The notes under the pieces are model-generated. The model made no database searches. It saw only the letters and a program-made list of their open reading frames with translations, and had not been told where the DNA came from. Below, in pieces: positions 24,724-33,660 of a stretch of DNA of 33,660 nucleotides. The stretch is taken from the NCBI GenBank assembly GCA_029210085.1, contig JARGPP010000022.1, positions 1 through 33,660 of the forward strand. Reading direction: 5' to 3'. The DNA is from Legionellaceae bacterium (GTDB lineage: Bacteria; Pseudomonadota; Gammaproteobacteria; Legionellales; Legionellaceae). The stretch's first letter is position 1, and each line of letters begins with the position of its first letter. The position numbers and the translations under genes are program-made.

Positions 24724-25893
24724 CTATTTATGCTGATCAGGCCAATTCCAGAAAGGCTCATCTAACTGATTTTGGTTGATTACTTGGGTTTGCCCAAAAC
24801 GTTTTTCTAATGAAAGTGAATGGCATAATGGTGAGCGTTCAAGTGTAGCTATTAAGCGACTTGCATGAGAGACGACCCATACTTGGGTTGTTTTTGATGC
24901 ACAGACAATTAAACGCCCAAGTGCTGGCAATAAATCTGGATGAAGGCTTGTTTCTGGTTCATTTAAAATCATCAGAGGTGGTGGTCTAGGCGTCAAAAGC
25001 GCTGCCACCCAGAGTAAATAACGTAGCGTACCATCTGATAATTCTAAACCTGTTAATGGGCGCAATAAGCCTTCTTGATATAATTCAATCGCAAAACGCC
25101 TGCCTTCTTGGGCATTAATATTGAGCCTAGCTCCGGGAAAGGCATCTGAAATTGCTTGGTTCAGTGCTTCTTCGTTGCCGATTTCTTTGATTGTTTGTAA
25201 AGCAGCGGCCAAATCTCGACCATCATGATGAAGCACCGGGGTTCGTGTTGCAAGCTGTGGAAGCCTGGCTGGTGCTTCACTATCTGAGCGGAAATGATCG
25301 TAAAACCGCCAGGCTCTAATTTGTTCTCTTAAAGTAATCACTTCTGGTGTTTTTATAGGATCTGAAATTTGGTCAAAAAGACTGTCAAATGAAGGCGTAT
25401 GTTGCGTCATGATTTCCCAACCTTGATTCCCTCTTATTTTTATAACGGGCCCTTCTCGGTTAATCAATAAGCTGGCAGGTCGAAAACTGTTTCCGGCCCA
25501 AATAGATTCTTGCTTTATTTCTGGATCTAGAGCAAAGCTTGAGGTTGTTGGGCTTGGGAGACCCAGGGAAATGGCATAGCCAAAATGATGATTTGAAAAT
25601 CCTAAACGTAGGCGCGTGCGTGCTTGCTTATGAGTGCCTTGTATTGGGACATCTCGGTGATACATACGATTTGAAATTTTTTCTGGACCAGCCCAAAAGG
25701 TTGAATTTAGACCACCTTCTTTTGCTAACGCGTTGATGACGCCACCTTGAGCCGTTTCAGCGAGCAGTCTTAGTGCGCGATATAGATTAGATTTTCCACT
25801 GGCATTTGATCCAGCCACAACATTCAGCTGTCCTAAAGGAATAACAAGATCGCGTAGAGAACGATAGTTACTTATAGCGAGGGTATTAAGCAT
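24724..25893 (-). CDS. AAA_21-type ATPase (RecF/OLD-like)
   Basis: This 389-residue cytosolic ATPase belongs to the SMC/RecF-like ABC ATPases. It starts MLNTLAISNYRSLRDLVIPL, the typical opening strand. Walker A is GSNASGKS (28-35), the signature motif is ELSDGTLRYLLW, and Walker B is LMILNEPETSLHP, with Asn in place of the usual Asp, a change common in this branch. It ends with the H-loop WVVSHASRL. There is no nuclease (TOPRIM) domain, so it is not an OLD nuclease. Such proteins often act in DNA repair or defence with a partner, but no partner gene is adjacent (the upstream neighbour is rluE, 137 bases away). Function unassigned. Confidence 0.8.
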   Translation of the reverse strand: MLNTLAISNYRSLRDLVIPLGQLNVVAGSNASGKSNLYRALRLLAETAQGGVINALAKEGGLNSTFWAGPEKISNRMYHRDVPIQGTHKQARTRLRLGFSNHHFGYAISLGLPSPTTSSFALDPEIKQESIWAGNSFRPASLLINREGPVIKIRGNQGWEIMTQHTPSFDSLFDQISDPIKTPEVITLREQIRAWRFYDHFRSDSEAPARLPQLATRTPVLHHDGRDLAAALQTIKEIGNEEALNQAISDAFPGARLNINAQEGRRFAIELYQEGLLRPLTGLELSDGTLRYLLWVAALLTPRPPPLMILNEPETSLHPDLLPALGRLIVCASKTTQVWVVSHASRLIATLERSPLCHSLSLEKRFGQTQVINQNQLDEPFWNWPDQHK

Positions 25894-26030
25894 ATCTAAT
25901 TTTTGATTTATGTAGTGTAAAACTGCGCATAATATATCGCATGCAAAGACTAAAATACAAACACTAACGAGCTTGGTTTAAGGCAAAGCAATTTTCTTAA
26001 ATCATAGAAAAGATAACGGTTCAATATGAG

Positions 26031-26582
26031 TTATTCACTATTTGGCGCTTGACTATATTGCCCTGGTTTTAGTCCATTTAATTCCCAAGGACCAATTTTA
26101 ACACGTATGAGCCGTAAGGTAGGAAAACCCATTGCGGCAGTCATTTTTCTAACTTGTCGATTTTTTCCTTCTTGAATACTTAACTCTAACCAACAGGTTG
26201 GAATACTTTTTCTTGCTCGAATAGGAGGTACCCGTTGCCAGACTAAAGGCTCGTTGATTACTTTTACATGAGCAGGCAAGCAATGATGATTTTTGATTTG
26301 AATCCCTTGCCGTATTTTATTTAAGTCAACTTCGGTCGGTATGTTTTCAATTTGAACCCAGTAGGTTTTAGTTATCTTATTTGTAGGGCTACTAATTTTA
26401 TGTTGTGTTTTACCGCAGTTGGTTAAAATCATTAATCCTTCGCTGTCATAATCTAACCGTCCAGCAGGGTAAATTTCTTTTATTGGGATGTATTTTTTTA
26501 AAGTGGTACGGTTTTCAACATCTTCAAACTGACTCAGCACCTGAAAAGGTTTATTAAAAAGAATGAGTTTTTTTTGAATCAT
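26031..26582 (-). CDS. rluE: 23S rRNA pseudouridine synthase RluE
   Basis: This 183-residue RsuA-family enzyme isomerises one uridine of 23S rRNA (U2457 in E. coli numbering) to pseudouridine. It lacks an S4 domain, as RluE does. Conserved pieces are ILFNKPFQVLSQFED, TLKKYIPIKEIYPAGRLDYD with the catalytic Asp 44 in GRLDYDSEGLMILTN, PPIRARKSIPTCWLELSI, then EGKNRQVRKMTAAMGFPTLR and LIRVKIGPW. These parallel E. coli RluE segment by segment. ATG 26582 is the natural start. It is a housekeeping gene and anchors this part of the window as chromosome. Confidence 0.92.
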   Translation of the reverse strand: MIQKKLILFNKPFQVLSQFEDVENRTTLKKYIPIKEIYPAGRLDYDSEGLMILTNCGKTQHKISSPTNKITKTYWVQIENIPTEVDLNKIRQGIQIKNHHCLPAHVKVINEPLVWQRVPPIRARKSIPTCWLELSIQEGKNRQVRKMTAAMGFPTLRLIRVKIGPWELNGLKPGQYSQAPNSE

Positions 26583-26650
26583 ATAGTGAGCTAAAAATTA
26601 ATATAAAAACAGTAGGGAGTAATTCTAACGCACCATCGGCTCCTACACTA

Positions 26651-26705
26651 GGGGCTGTTGATAATTCATCTTCTCGCCTACGTGACGAGGGGTATCAACA
26701 GCCCC
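26651..26705. repeat. perfect 13-bp inverted repeat
   Basis: GGGGCTGTTGATA (26651-26663) pairs exactly with TATCAACAGCCCC (26693-26705) across a 29-base loop. It lies in the gap between divergent rluE and the RND operon. It has no T-tract, so it looks like a dispersed palindromic repeat or a regulatory structure rather than a terminator. Confidence 0.65.
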
Positions 26706-26874
26706 TCGTCAACTATTCACTGAGACTGAAGCACAGATTGTAAGTATCTCACACTGATGATTTGCAGTTCGCATAATTTTTAGTTTTAAGTTCACATTGA
26801 AACAAAATAAATGTTAGATTGGTTCATGAAGAAATGAATTCTTTTTTTAGAAACGGAAGTCAGGTCAAGTATTA

Positions 26875-29800
26875 ATGAAAAACCTTATTAAAATCGCTTT
26901 ACAAAAGCCCTATACCTTTGTTGTGCTGGCGATTTTAATCATCATCATGGGTCTAAAGTCGATATATACGTCATCAACGGATGTCTTTCCTGATATAAAA
27001 ATACCGGTTGTTGCTGTTGTTTGGTCTTATTCTGGTTTATTACCCAGCGATGTGTCCGGAAGAATTACATTCTTGCATGAACGAGCAATTACAAGAACTG
27101 TGGAAGGTGTGCAGAAAATAGAAAGTAATTCTTATTATGGCATTAGTATTATTAAAGTTTTTTTACAACCAGGTATCGATGTTGCTAAAGCAGAAGCTGA
27201 AATTACGGCTATCTCACAAAACGTTATTAAAATTTTACCGCCTGATATTTCTCCACCAATGGTTATGAAGTTATCAGCGTCATCCGTACCAGTGGCTATG
27301 CTTGAGATTGCTTCTGATGATCTTTCAAGAGCGGAATTATTTAATATTGCCACCACTAAAATTAGACCCCAGTTAGTCACAATTAAAGGGGCTATATTGC
27401 CATTGCCTTATGGGGGAACAACCCGACAAGTCATGGTTTCTCTCGATCCACAAAAGTTATATGCAAAAAATATGACGGCATATGATGTTTTAACAAAGCT
27501 ACAAGAACAAAACTTAATTTTACCCGCAGGTTCAGAAAAAATTAATACCATACAATGGATGGTAAAAAACAATGCCGCACCTTTAAAGGTAGATGACTTT
27601 AATAAGTTACCGATAAAAACCATTAATGGTGCCACTGTTTTTTTACGAGATGTTGGTTATACATCACTTTCAGGCGCACCACAGCAAAATTCAGTATTAG
27701 TTGATGGTAAACAAGCTATCATGCTTGTTGTAATGAAAAGTAGTGATGTCTCAACGTTATCTGTTGTTGATGGTGTAAAAAAAGCAATTCCGGAAATAGA
27801 AAAAACTTTAGGAGGAAAAGTTAAGATAACCATTTTGAATGATGCTGCAAAATTTGTAAAAGACTCAATTAAAGAAGTGGTTCAAGAAATGTTGACTGCA
27901 ACATTTTTAACGGGATTAGTCGTTTTGTTATTTATTGGCTCTTGGCGCTCAACCATTATTATTTCTTTTTCGATACCACTATCTATTTTAACCGCTATTA
28001 TTTGCCTGCAACTTTTTAAAGAAACCATTAATGTCATGACACTAGGAGGGCTTGCCTTAGCTGTTGGTATTTTAGTGGATAACGCGACTGTGATGATTGA
28101 GAATATTCATTCTCATTTGGCGATGAATAAACCTAAAAAAGAAGCGATTATTGATGCTGCCAATCAAATTATTATCCCCACTTTTATTTCAACGTTATGC
28201 ATTACTTTAGCTTGGATGCCATTATTTGGTATTACTGGAATTTCAGGGTTTTTATTTAAGCCAATGGCTCTGGCTATTATGTTTGCTATGGCAGCGTCTT
28301 TTATGCTTTCAATTACGCTCGTGCCTACGATGGCAGATTATTTGCTTAAAGAGCATGAAACACCAGATAATGATTCAGCAGTACAAAAGCCTCAATCATC
28401 CTATAAAATCATGAATGCACTCCTTCAATTTCAGACTAATTTTGAGCATCAATTTGAAATATTTAAAGCAAATTATCAGCTCCTTTTAGAAAAAGCAATT
28501 CAGCACCGTCGCAAGTTTATCTTATATTTTGTTGGTTTTTGTGCTTTGTCATCAACACTTTTTTTGATTAATGGACAAGATTTTTTTCCTGAAATTAAGT
28601 CGGGAACGTTGCAAATGCATTTGCGTGCACCACTTGGAACACGCGTGGGTACCTCAGGTGAAATTGCATCGTATGTTTCACGAGATATTAAAAAATTATT
28701 GCCAGGTCAAGTTGAAAAAGTGATTAGCAATTGTGGCTTACCTGTAGGTCCTCATAATTTAGCATTTATCCCGACACCAACGATTGGCTCACAAGACTGT
28801 GATCTCACCATTATTTTACGAAACAAAGAATCCCCGGTTTGGACAGACAGAAATATCTTAAGAGAAGGTTTAAAAACATTATATCCAGGCACAATTTTTA
28901 CGTTTCAGCCTGCCGATTTAACGGCAAAAATTATAAATTTTGGTTCACCCGCACCCATTGATGTACATGTGGTTGGATACAATATGGAAGAGAATTATGA
29001 ATATGCCAAAAAGCTTGCGAATCAATTTAGAATGATAGCAGGAGCGACCGATGTTACTGTACAACAAACACTGACCACACCGACGTTATTAACCAATGCA
29101 GATAGAACATTTGGACTCAATGTTGCATTAACCGAAAAAGATATTGCTTTAAATATGATTTTGGCAACAGCAGGGAGCCAACAATTTTTCCAACAGTATT
29201 GGTTGAATCATACGACTGGAATCGCATATCGTTTAAATTTATATACACCGCAATATATTATGCATAGCGTTAATCAATTAACGTCCGTTCCTGTTAAAAA
29301 AACAGAAGATGATAGTAATCTTGAGAGCATACAGTTAGCAGGAAATATTACAGACATAAAGCTCATTGGAACACCTGGGGTTATTTCACATCATAATGTG
29401 ATGCCGCTGTTTAATATTTATGTTTCAGCAGAAGGCAGGGCACTAGGTAGTGTCTTAAATGATGTGAAGCAAGTGATTAAAAAGAACATGAATCAAAAAC
29501 CTCAAAAAGCAACGGTTGAAATTCATGGGCAATCTAAAACCATGAAAAGCGCTTATGCAGAGCTTTTGTTTGGTTTTGTATTCGCTATTGTTCTCATTTA
29601 TTTATTAATCGTCGTTAATTTTCAGTCGTGGCTTGATCCGTTTATTATTCTTACCGGTTTAATTGGTGCTATTGCTGGTACATCGTTATTTCTATTTTTG
29701 ACCCGAACAAACTTATCTGTACCCGCTTTAACGGGTTTAATTATGTCTGTCGGAACAGCAACAGCTAATTCAATTCTTGTTGTTGCCTATGCTCGTGAGC

Positions 29801-30042
29801 GAATGGAAGTGCATGGTAATTCAATAAAAGCAGCAATAGAGTCAGGACACGCGAGGATACGCCCAGTACTCATGACAGCACTGGCAATGATTATTGGTAT
29901 GGCACCGATGTCTTTGAGCAACACAACCAATGCACCGCTCGGGAAAGCGGTTATAGGCGGTTTAATATTAGCTACGTTTACAACGCTATTTTTTGTCCCT
30001 TGTATATATACGGTTGTTTATCGTAAATATAACAACACATAA
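26875..30042 (+). CDS. RND efflux transporter permease
   Basis: The 1055-residue inner-membrane pump of an RND tripartite system exports substrates using proton entry. It starts MKNLIKIALQKPYTFVVLAI, with TM1 at about 14-31, then STDVFPDIKIPVVAVVWSYS, the standard opening of AcrB/CusA-type proteins. Two large periplasmic regions alternate with membrane blocks at about 330-500 and 890-1050. In TM4 the proton-relay site reads GILVDNATVMIEN (Asp 402, Asn 403); DN instead of DD is usual in several branches. TM10-12 show LIMSVGTATANSILVVAYAR and ARIRPVLMTALAMIIGMAPM. Length is full, so the pump should be intact. It is the first gene of a three-gene operon, with its adaptor 11 bases downstream. The drug or lipid specificity cannot be read here. 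Confidence 0.9.
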   Translation: MKNLIKIALQKPYTFVVLAILIIIMGLKSIYTSSTDVFPDIKIPVVAVVWSYSGLLPSDVSGRITFLHERAITRTVEGVQKIESNSYYGISIIKVFLQPGIDVAKAEAEITAISQNVIKILPPDISPPMVMKLSASSVPVAMLEIASDDLSRAELFNIATTKIRPQLVTIKGAILPLPYGGTTRQVMVSLDPQKLYAKNMTAYDVLTKLQEQNLILPAGSEKINTIQWMVKNNAAPLKVDDFNKLPIKTINGATVFLRDVGYTSLSGAPQQNSVLVDGKQAIMLVVMKSSDVSTLSVVDGVKKAIPEIEKTLGGKVKITILNDAAKFVKDSIKEVVQEMLTATFLTGLVVLLFIGSWRSTIIISFSIPLSILTAIICLQLFKETINVMTLGGLALAVGILVDNATVMIENIHSHLAMNKPKKEAIIDAANQIIIPTFISTLCITLAWMPLFGITGISGFLFKPMALAIMFAMAASFMLSITLVPTMADYLLKEHETPDNDSAVQKPQSSYKIMNALLQFQTNFEHQFEIFKANYQLLLEKAIQHRRKFILYFVGFCALSSTLFLINGQDFFPEIKSGTLQMHLRAPLGTRVGTSGEIASYVSRDIKKLLPGQVEKVISNCGLPVGPHNLAFIPTPTIGSQDCDLTIILRNKESPVWTDRNILREGLKTLYPGTIFTFQPADLTAKIINFGSPAPIDVHVVGYNMEENYEYAKKLANQFRMIAGATDVTVQQTLTTPTLLTNADRTFGLNVALTEKDIALNMILATAGSQQFFQQYWLNHTTGIAYRLNLYTPQYIMHSVNQLTSVPVKKTEDDSNLESIQLAGNITDIKLIGTPGVISHHNVMPLFNIYVSAEGRALGSVLNDVKQVIKKNMNQKPQKATVEIHGQSKTMKSAYAELLFGFVFAIVLIYLLIVVNFQSWLDPFIILTGLIGAIAGTSLFLFLTRTNLSVPALTGLIMSVGTATANSILVVAYARERMEVHGNSIKAAIESGHARIRPVLMTALAMIIGMAPMSLSNTTNAPLGKAVIGGLILATFTTLFFVPCIYTVVYRKYNNT

Positions 30043-30053
30043 GGAACGATATT

Positions 30054-31286
30054 GTGTATGAAAGGCTTTTAAAAAAATATCAGTTGGTGTTCAAGCCACA
30101 GCTTAAAAAGTATAAAACTTGGCTAGTTCAATTAGCTCAAAAAAATAAATGGCTCACGATAGCCATTGTGGGTTTTATTATGTGGATTTTTTTAGTTTTT
30201 ATTCTGCGTGGATATGATACTCATAAACTCAAAAAAACAGCATTAAAAGAAGACGTTTTTCCTGTGTCTGTTGTATATCCTAAAAAAAATAACAGCATTG
30301 AGCGTATCGAGTTACCCGGTAATATTATGGCTTGGAATCAATCTTATATTTACTCGCGGGTTAATGGGTATATTAAAGCATGGTATACAGACTATGGTGC
30401 TAGAGTTGAAAAAGATCAAATTATGGCGAGAGTAAGAACGCCGATGTTAAATGCACGCTATGGTCAGGCAAAAGCAGATATGAAAGCGCAAGAAGCTATC
30501 TATAAGTTGGCAGAGTTAACTGCTAAAAGATACATCGCAATGAAACGTTCAGAAGCGGTTTCAATTCAGTCTATCTCGGTTAAAGAAGCGCATCTTAAAG
30601 CTGAAAAAGCAAAGTTTAATGCGACTGAATATCATGTAGAAACACTCGCCGCCCGATTAAAATTTAAGTCTATTGTTGCTCCGTTTTCAGGTATTGTTAT
30701 TTCAAGGAATATTAATTTGGGAGATTATGTGAGTGAAAAGGGGAGCGTGAAAGAACAAAGTCCTAAGCCTACACACCTCTTTATTGTGGCTGATATTCAT
30801 AAATTACGTTTATTTGTTTCTATTCCAGAACGATTTGGCCGGTTTCTGCAACCTGGATTTAAAGCAGATGTTGTTTTTCCACAATACCCAAACAAACATT
30901 ATGCAGCACAATTTTTAACATCAGCTAAAGCATTTGATCCACAAACAAGAACGGTTGTAACGGAGTTTGTCATCGACAATGAAAACGAAGCAATATGGCC
31001 AGGCTCTTATGCAACGGTCACGATATCGGGTAAAACTAAGTCAGAGCTTTTATCTATTCCAACAACAGCCATGATATTTGATGCTCACGGCACGCGTGTT
31101 GCAACGATTGATAAAAATAATAAAGTGCATTTTAAAAATATCAAAGTTGATCAATTAAGACAAAGAACAGTAGAAGTAATTGAGGGGCTATCCTTAACCG
31201 ATAAAGTCATTAATAGTCCAAATTTAGGATTATTAGAGGGTAGCAAAATAAAAATCGTGACGCCGGTCAAGGGTTATCTTCAATAA
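30054..31286 (+). CDS. RND periplasmic adaptor (membrane fusion protein)
   Basis: This 410-residue HlyD/AcrA-type adaptor joins the permease to the outer-membrane channel. It begins at a GTG with AAGGA nine bases upstream. A membrane anchor lies at about 34-51 (LTIAIVGFIMWIFLVFI), unlike AcrA's lipid anchor. The lipoyl-like half reads NGYIKAWYTDYGARVEKDQI, an alpha-hairpin with ARYGQAKADMKAQEAIYKLA follows, and the second half is FKSIVAPFSGIVISRNINLG and DYVSEKG. The beta-barrel contains RLFVSIPERFGRFLQPGFKA. It sits 11 bases after the permease and 9 bases before the channel gene, so translation is probably coupled. Confidence 0.9.
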   Translation: MYERLLKKYQLVFKPQLKKYKTWLVQLAQKNKWLTIAIVGFIMWIFLVFILRGYDTHKLKKTALKEDVFPVSVVYPKKNNSIERIELPGNIMAWNQSYIYSRVNGYIKAWYTDYGARVEKDQIMARVRTPMLNARYGQAKADMKAQEAIYKLAELTAKRYIAMKRSEAVSIQSISVKEAHLKAEKAKFNATEYHVETLAARLKFKSIVAPFSGIVISRNINLGDYVSEKGSVKEQSPKPTHLFIVADIHKLRLFVSIPERFGRFLQPGFKADVVFPQYPNKHYAAQFLTSAKAFDPQTRTVVTEFVIDNENEAIWPGSYATVTISGKTKSELLSIPTTAMIFDAHGTRVATIDKNNKVHFKNIKVDQLRQRTVEVIEGLSLTDKVINSPNLGLLEGSKIKIVTPVKGYLQ

Positions 31287-31295
31287 GAAAAATGG

Positions 31296-32882
31296 ATGAA
31301 AAATTTAAATATAAATCGATATGATAAAACAAATTTTTTTCGATGGATTTGTGTTTTTCTTATTCTAGGACTACTAGCGTCTTGTACTTCTAAACGAGAT
31401 ATTATTGACTTATCACCCGAATATAATCCCCCAAAGCTGATTGTACCTCGAGACTGGCGAGGGCAAAGTCCATTTCGGTTAGCAAGCCCTAAAGATAATA
31501 CTTACAATGGCAAATGGTGGAAAATTTTTAACGATCCCATTTTAAATCAATTACAAGAAAAGTTTCATCAAAGTAACCCTACGTTGCAGGCCGCAGCAGA
31601 AAGATTTATTCAGTCCCGCTATGAAATGATGAAAGCACGCTCGATGTACTTGCCTCAGATTGGTATTAAAGGGTTTTATGACAATAATCAACGCTCATTA
31701 GATGATTTGCAGCATGGTGAAATCAATGAGTTTGCTTCGGGAAATACCGCATCATTCATGGGGCCACTTTCTTGGGAGCCTGATATTTTTTCAAGATATA
31801 GAAATGAAACAAATGTTCGTGTATTTCAGGCACAAGCAACAGCTGCACATTATGGTGCTATTCGATTACTATTACAGACAGAGCTCACTGCTAATTACTA
31901 TATACTGCGGGCATTAGATGCAAAAAATGCTGTGTATTTACATTCAATTGCTTATTATAAAAAATCACTTAACCTTGTAAATATCCAATATAAAGGCAAG
32001 TTAGCCTCTAAAATTGATGTGATGCGAGCTAAGTTTTTATTGGCAGGCACTGAGTCAAAGCAATTAGAGGTTGAAGCAGAGCGGCAAGTTGTTGAGCAAT
32101 CAATTGCAGTGCTCTTAAATATATCGCCCTCTACTTTTAAATTAAAACCGGTGAGCACACTCACAATTCCTAAAATTACCATACCCAATATTTTGCCTGC
32201 GGAACTATTAGAGAGAAGGCCTGATATTGCAGATTTAGAAAGAAAAATGGCGCAGGCAAACAAATCAATCGGTATTGCCAGAGCTGCTTTCTTCCCTCAA
32301 ATTAACTTGAATGGAAGCAGTAGCCTTTTTCTTATTGCACAAATTTCTAATCCAGTTTGGGCTTTAGGGACTATTCTTGATTACAATGTTTTTAAAGCAG
32401 GGTATAGAAGGGCACAATTACAAAAATCATGGTCAACTTACAGAGAAACATTAAATGATTACCGTGAGGGTATTTTAACAGCGTTCAAAGAGGTAGAGCA
32501 TGGATTGAGCAAAACAAACTTGATTGATAAATCATTAGGCAGACAAAAAGAAGCAGTCAATGCAGCGTTTGAAACGCAAGAATTAACGATGGATTTATTT
32601 AAGGGAAAATTAGCTTCTTCTTTGGATTTATTATACGCAGAGTTAAACACACTTGAAGCACGTATTCATGAGGTAGAAATCAAGCAAAACTTGATGGTTG
32701 CTACGGTATATCTTGTTAAAGCATTGGGTGGTGGCTGGAGCCAACGCACACAACTGCCTGAAGATGAGCAAATTCCTGCTTTTGGTTTATTCCAATATAA
32801 TAAGCTCGGCCAAATTGAACCTGTTGTGGGGATTGGAAAGTCCACACCCGAAAATCAAGTGAACTTGATTGGTGGCTATTAA
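31296..32882 (+). CDS. outer-membrane efflux lipoprotein (NodT/TolC type)
   Basis: The 528-residue outer-membrane channel completes the RND pump. Residues 1-30 form a lipoprotein signal ending LLASC (lipobox; Cys 30 lipidated). Two outer membrane efflux protein repeats follow. In the first, the segment NPTLQAAAERFIQSRYEMMK is followed by ARSMYLPQIGIKGFYDN. The second has ELLERRPDIADLERKMAQAN and SIGIARAAFFPQINLNGSSS. The motif RRPDIA is the hallmark of NodT-type factors. The tail has a long polar extension after the barrel (about 490-528). Last gene of the operon; no transcriptional regulator is adjacent. Confidence 0.9.
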   Translation: MKNLNINRYDKTNFFRWICVFLILGLLASCTSKRDIIDLSPEYNPPKLIVPRDWRGQSPFRLASPKDNTYNGKWWKIFNDPILNQLQEKFHQSNPTLQAAAERFIQSRYEMMKARSMYLPQIGIKGFYDNNQRSLDDLQHGEINEFASGNTASFMGPLSWEPDIFSRYRNETNVRVFQAQATAAHYGAIRLLLQTELTANYYILRALDAKNAVYLHSIAYYKKSLNLVNIQYKGKLASKIDVMRAKFLLAGTESKQLEVEAERQVVEQSIAVLLNISPSTFKLKPVSTLTIPKITIPNILPAELLERRPDIADLERKMAQANKSIGIARAAFFPQINLNGSSSLFLIAQISNPVWALGTILDYNVFKAGYRRAQLQKSWSTYRETLNDYREGILTAFKEVEHGLSKTNLIDKSLGRQKEAVNAAFETQELTMDLFKGKLASSLDLLYAELNTLEARIHEVEIKQNLMVATVYLVKALGGGWSQRTQLPEDEQIPAFGLFQYNKLGQIEPVVGIGKSTPENQVNLIGGY

Positions 32883-33519
32883 GTTGTATTGAGACTCAGT
32901 CGCAAAATATTAGCCATGATTACTATTTTTTATAATGATTAATCAAGCTATTTTTGTGTTATTATTACCCATAAAAACATATGAAGTATTATATATGGGT
33001 AGTCTAAAATTTTTGATTATAAAATATAAAGGGCTGTTAAAAAAATAAATTTATTCGATTTACTCAAAAATACGCTGAATGTAAAACGAGATGACTCTGA
33101 AGAATCAGAGCTATGACAAATAGACGCTAGTTCCTGCTTAATTGCACGAATGTTCCGTTTAAATTTTGCTGTGTTTATGGAAAAGATGTATTAACTGAAC
33201 CTGTAATTTTGAACCTAAACGTAAAGTTGATGCTTATGTAGATGAGCAAGTGAGCCAGTACAGGGATAGCGTTTCACGAAATGCTCTCACTTAATTATCT
33301 AGTTTTTCACCTACTTTGGTTGAACCCGATCATAACGAATGCTTCCAATCATATGAAAGCGATAAGAAGGCCGTTTGATATGTTTCAACTTTTGGAAAGG
33401 TATATAGATTTGCTTCTTCATAGTTCATTGAACAAGTAAATACACGATATGAATGAAAAGGCTTGTTTTATGTCGTGGATTACGAATCCGAGCTTAGAAA
33501 GTGATATGCATTTTCTGCA
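32883..33519. other. 637-base gap with no recognisable gene
   Basis: All frames are interrupted by stops. A weak hairpin (TTACCCATA with TATGGGTA, 32966-33001) followed by AT-rich sequence might end the efflux transcript. Short open stretches (for example 33205-33294, with VDAYVDEQVSQYRDSVSRNA) match nothing I know. The stretch may be a decayed gene next to the IS630 insertion. Confidence 0.5.
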
Positions 33520-33660
33520 ATATACCCGTGATCTTTGAAAATGCTTGATTTTTCATGTTGAGAGGATCATGCTTCGCAGCATGAAAAGAATACACATAAC
33601 AGAAGAAGAAAAAGCAGAGCTTGAAGCTCGCCATAGAGACAGTTCAGATGGTAAAGAACG
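33520..33660 (+). mobile_element. IS630-type element, 5' end (cut by window edge)
   Basis: This is the exact reverse complement of 1-141. The element end (ATACCCGTGATCTTTGAAAA) follows a TA at about 33521-33524. A hairpin CATGCT-TCGC-AGCATG at 33568-33583 covers both possible start codons of the transposase, which might limit translation of read-through transcripts, as known for some other insertion sequences. The remainder is outside the window. Confidence 0.8.
33569..33660 (+). CDS. IS630-family transposase, N-terminal fragment
   Basis: The 30 codons are identical to those at 1-92 on the other strand: MLRS then MKRIHITEEEKAELEARHRD. Starts at 33569 or 33581 are possible, the latter being family-like. 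The catalytic domain lies beyond the right edge. Confidence 0.75.
   Translation, partial: MLRSMKRIHITEEEKAELEARHRDSSDGKE

Noticed and set aside
24724-25893. An OLD-family or Gabija-type defence nuclease.
   Set aside because: There is no TOPRIM domain and no helicase partner nearby; only the ATPase part is present.
33205-33294. A short open stretch, VDAYVDEQVSQYRDSVSRNA, in the right-hand gap.
   Set aside because: It lacks a start codon and recognisable similarity and is surrounded by stops; it might be a gene remnant but cannot be supported.
1-33660. The window as a composite transposon bounded by two inverted IS630 copies.
   Set aside because: The exact 141-base identity at both edges is better explained by a contig break at a repeat; housekeeping genes such as rluE lie inside.
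1-33660. CRISPR arrays.
   Set aside because: No regularly spaced direct repeats with unique spacers were seen; the repeats present are isolated palindromes.

Overview
The window is AT-rich and looks like a member of the Legionellales, or a close intracellular gammaproteobacterial relative. The evidence is a Legionella-type major outer membrane protein, several large proteins resembling Dot/Icm-type effectors (a toxin-type glycosyltransferase, a 1604-residue coiled-coil protein, a PlsC-like protein, a kinase-like protein), a Bax-type glucosaminidase, and many short GGGTCA-containing palindromic repeats. The first 141 bases and the last 141 bases are exact reverse complements. Both carry the 5' end of the same IS630-type transposase, so the window is probably a whole contig that breaks at a multicopy insertion sequence.

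Layout. At 1-1592 lies the broken edge of an integrated element: the cut IS630, a tyrosine integrase split by a frameshift and lacking its catalytic-tyrosine end, and the 3' half of a tRNA-Thr(UGU) gene as the attachment-site remnant. From 1765 to 9242 a kinase-like membrane protein, a Legionella_OMP porin, a PlsC-like acyltransferase, a truncated gene joined to an IS3 remnant, threonine aldolase and bax are separated by repeat-rich gaps. From 9502 to 20818 lie the giant coiled-coil protein, a TcdB/SetA-like glycosyltransferase, a HAD hydrolase, an apparently exported single-domain ClpB-like AAA+ protein, a membrane protein, a DUF6194 protein and a small membrane protein. At 20756-21474 is a 719-base patch bounded by 51-base inverted repeats, holding remnants of a GIY-YIG nuclease and of a DDE transposase.

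From 21650 to 26582 all genes read leftwards: two envelope proteins, a secreted possibly lysozyme-like protein, an AAA_21-type ATPase and the 23S rRNA pseudouridine synthase RluE. From 26875 to 32882 a compact operon encodes a complete tripartite RND efflux pump (permease, adaptor, outer-membrane lipoprotein). The last 640 bases before the right IS630 end hold no gene I can recognise.

The likely core genes are rluE, bax, threonine aldolase and the RND pump. The remaining genes look like host-interaction or lineage-specific cargo sitting between short repeats. The most unusual items are the exported AAA+ protein, the repeat-bounded gene modules, and the GIY-YIG/transposase patch whose repeat supplies the C-terminus of the neighbouring gene. 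All identifications come from reading translated motifs by eye; no database search was run.
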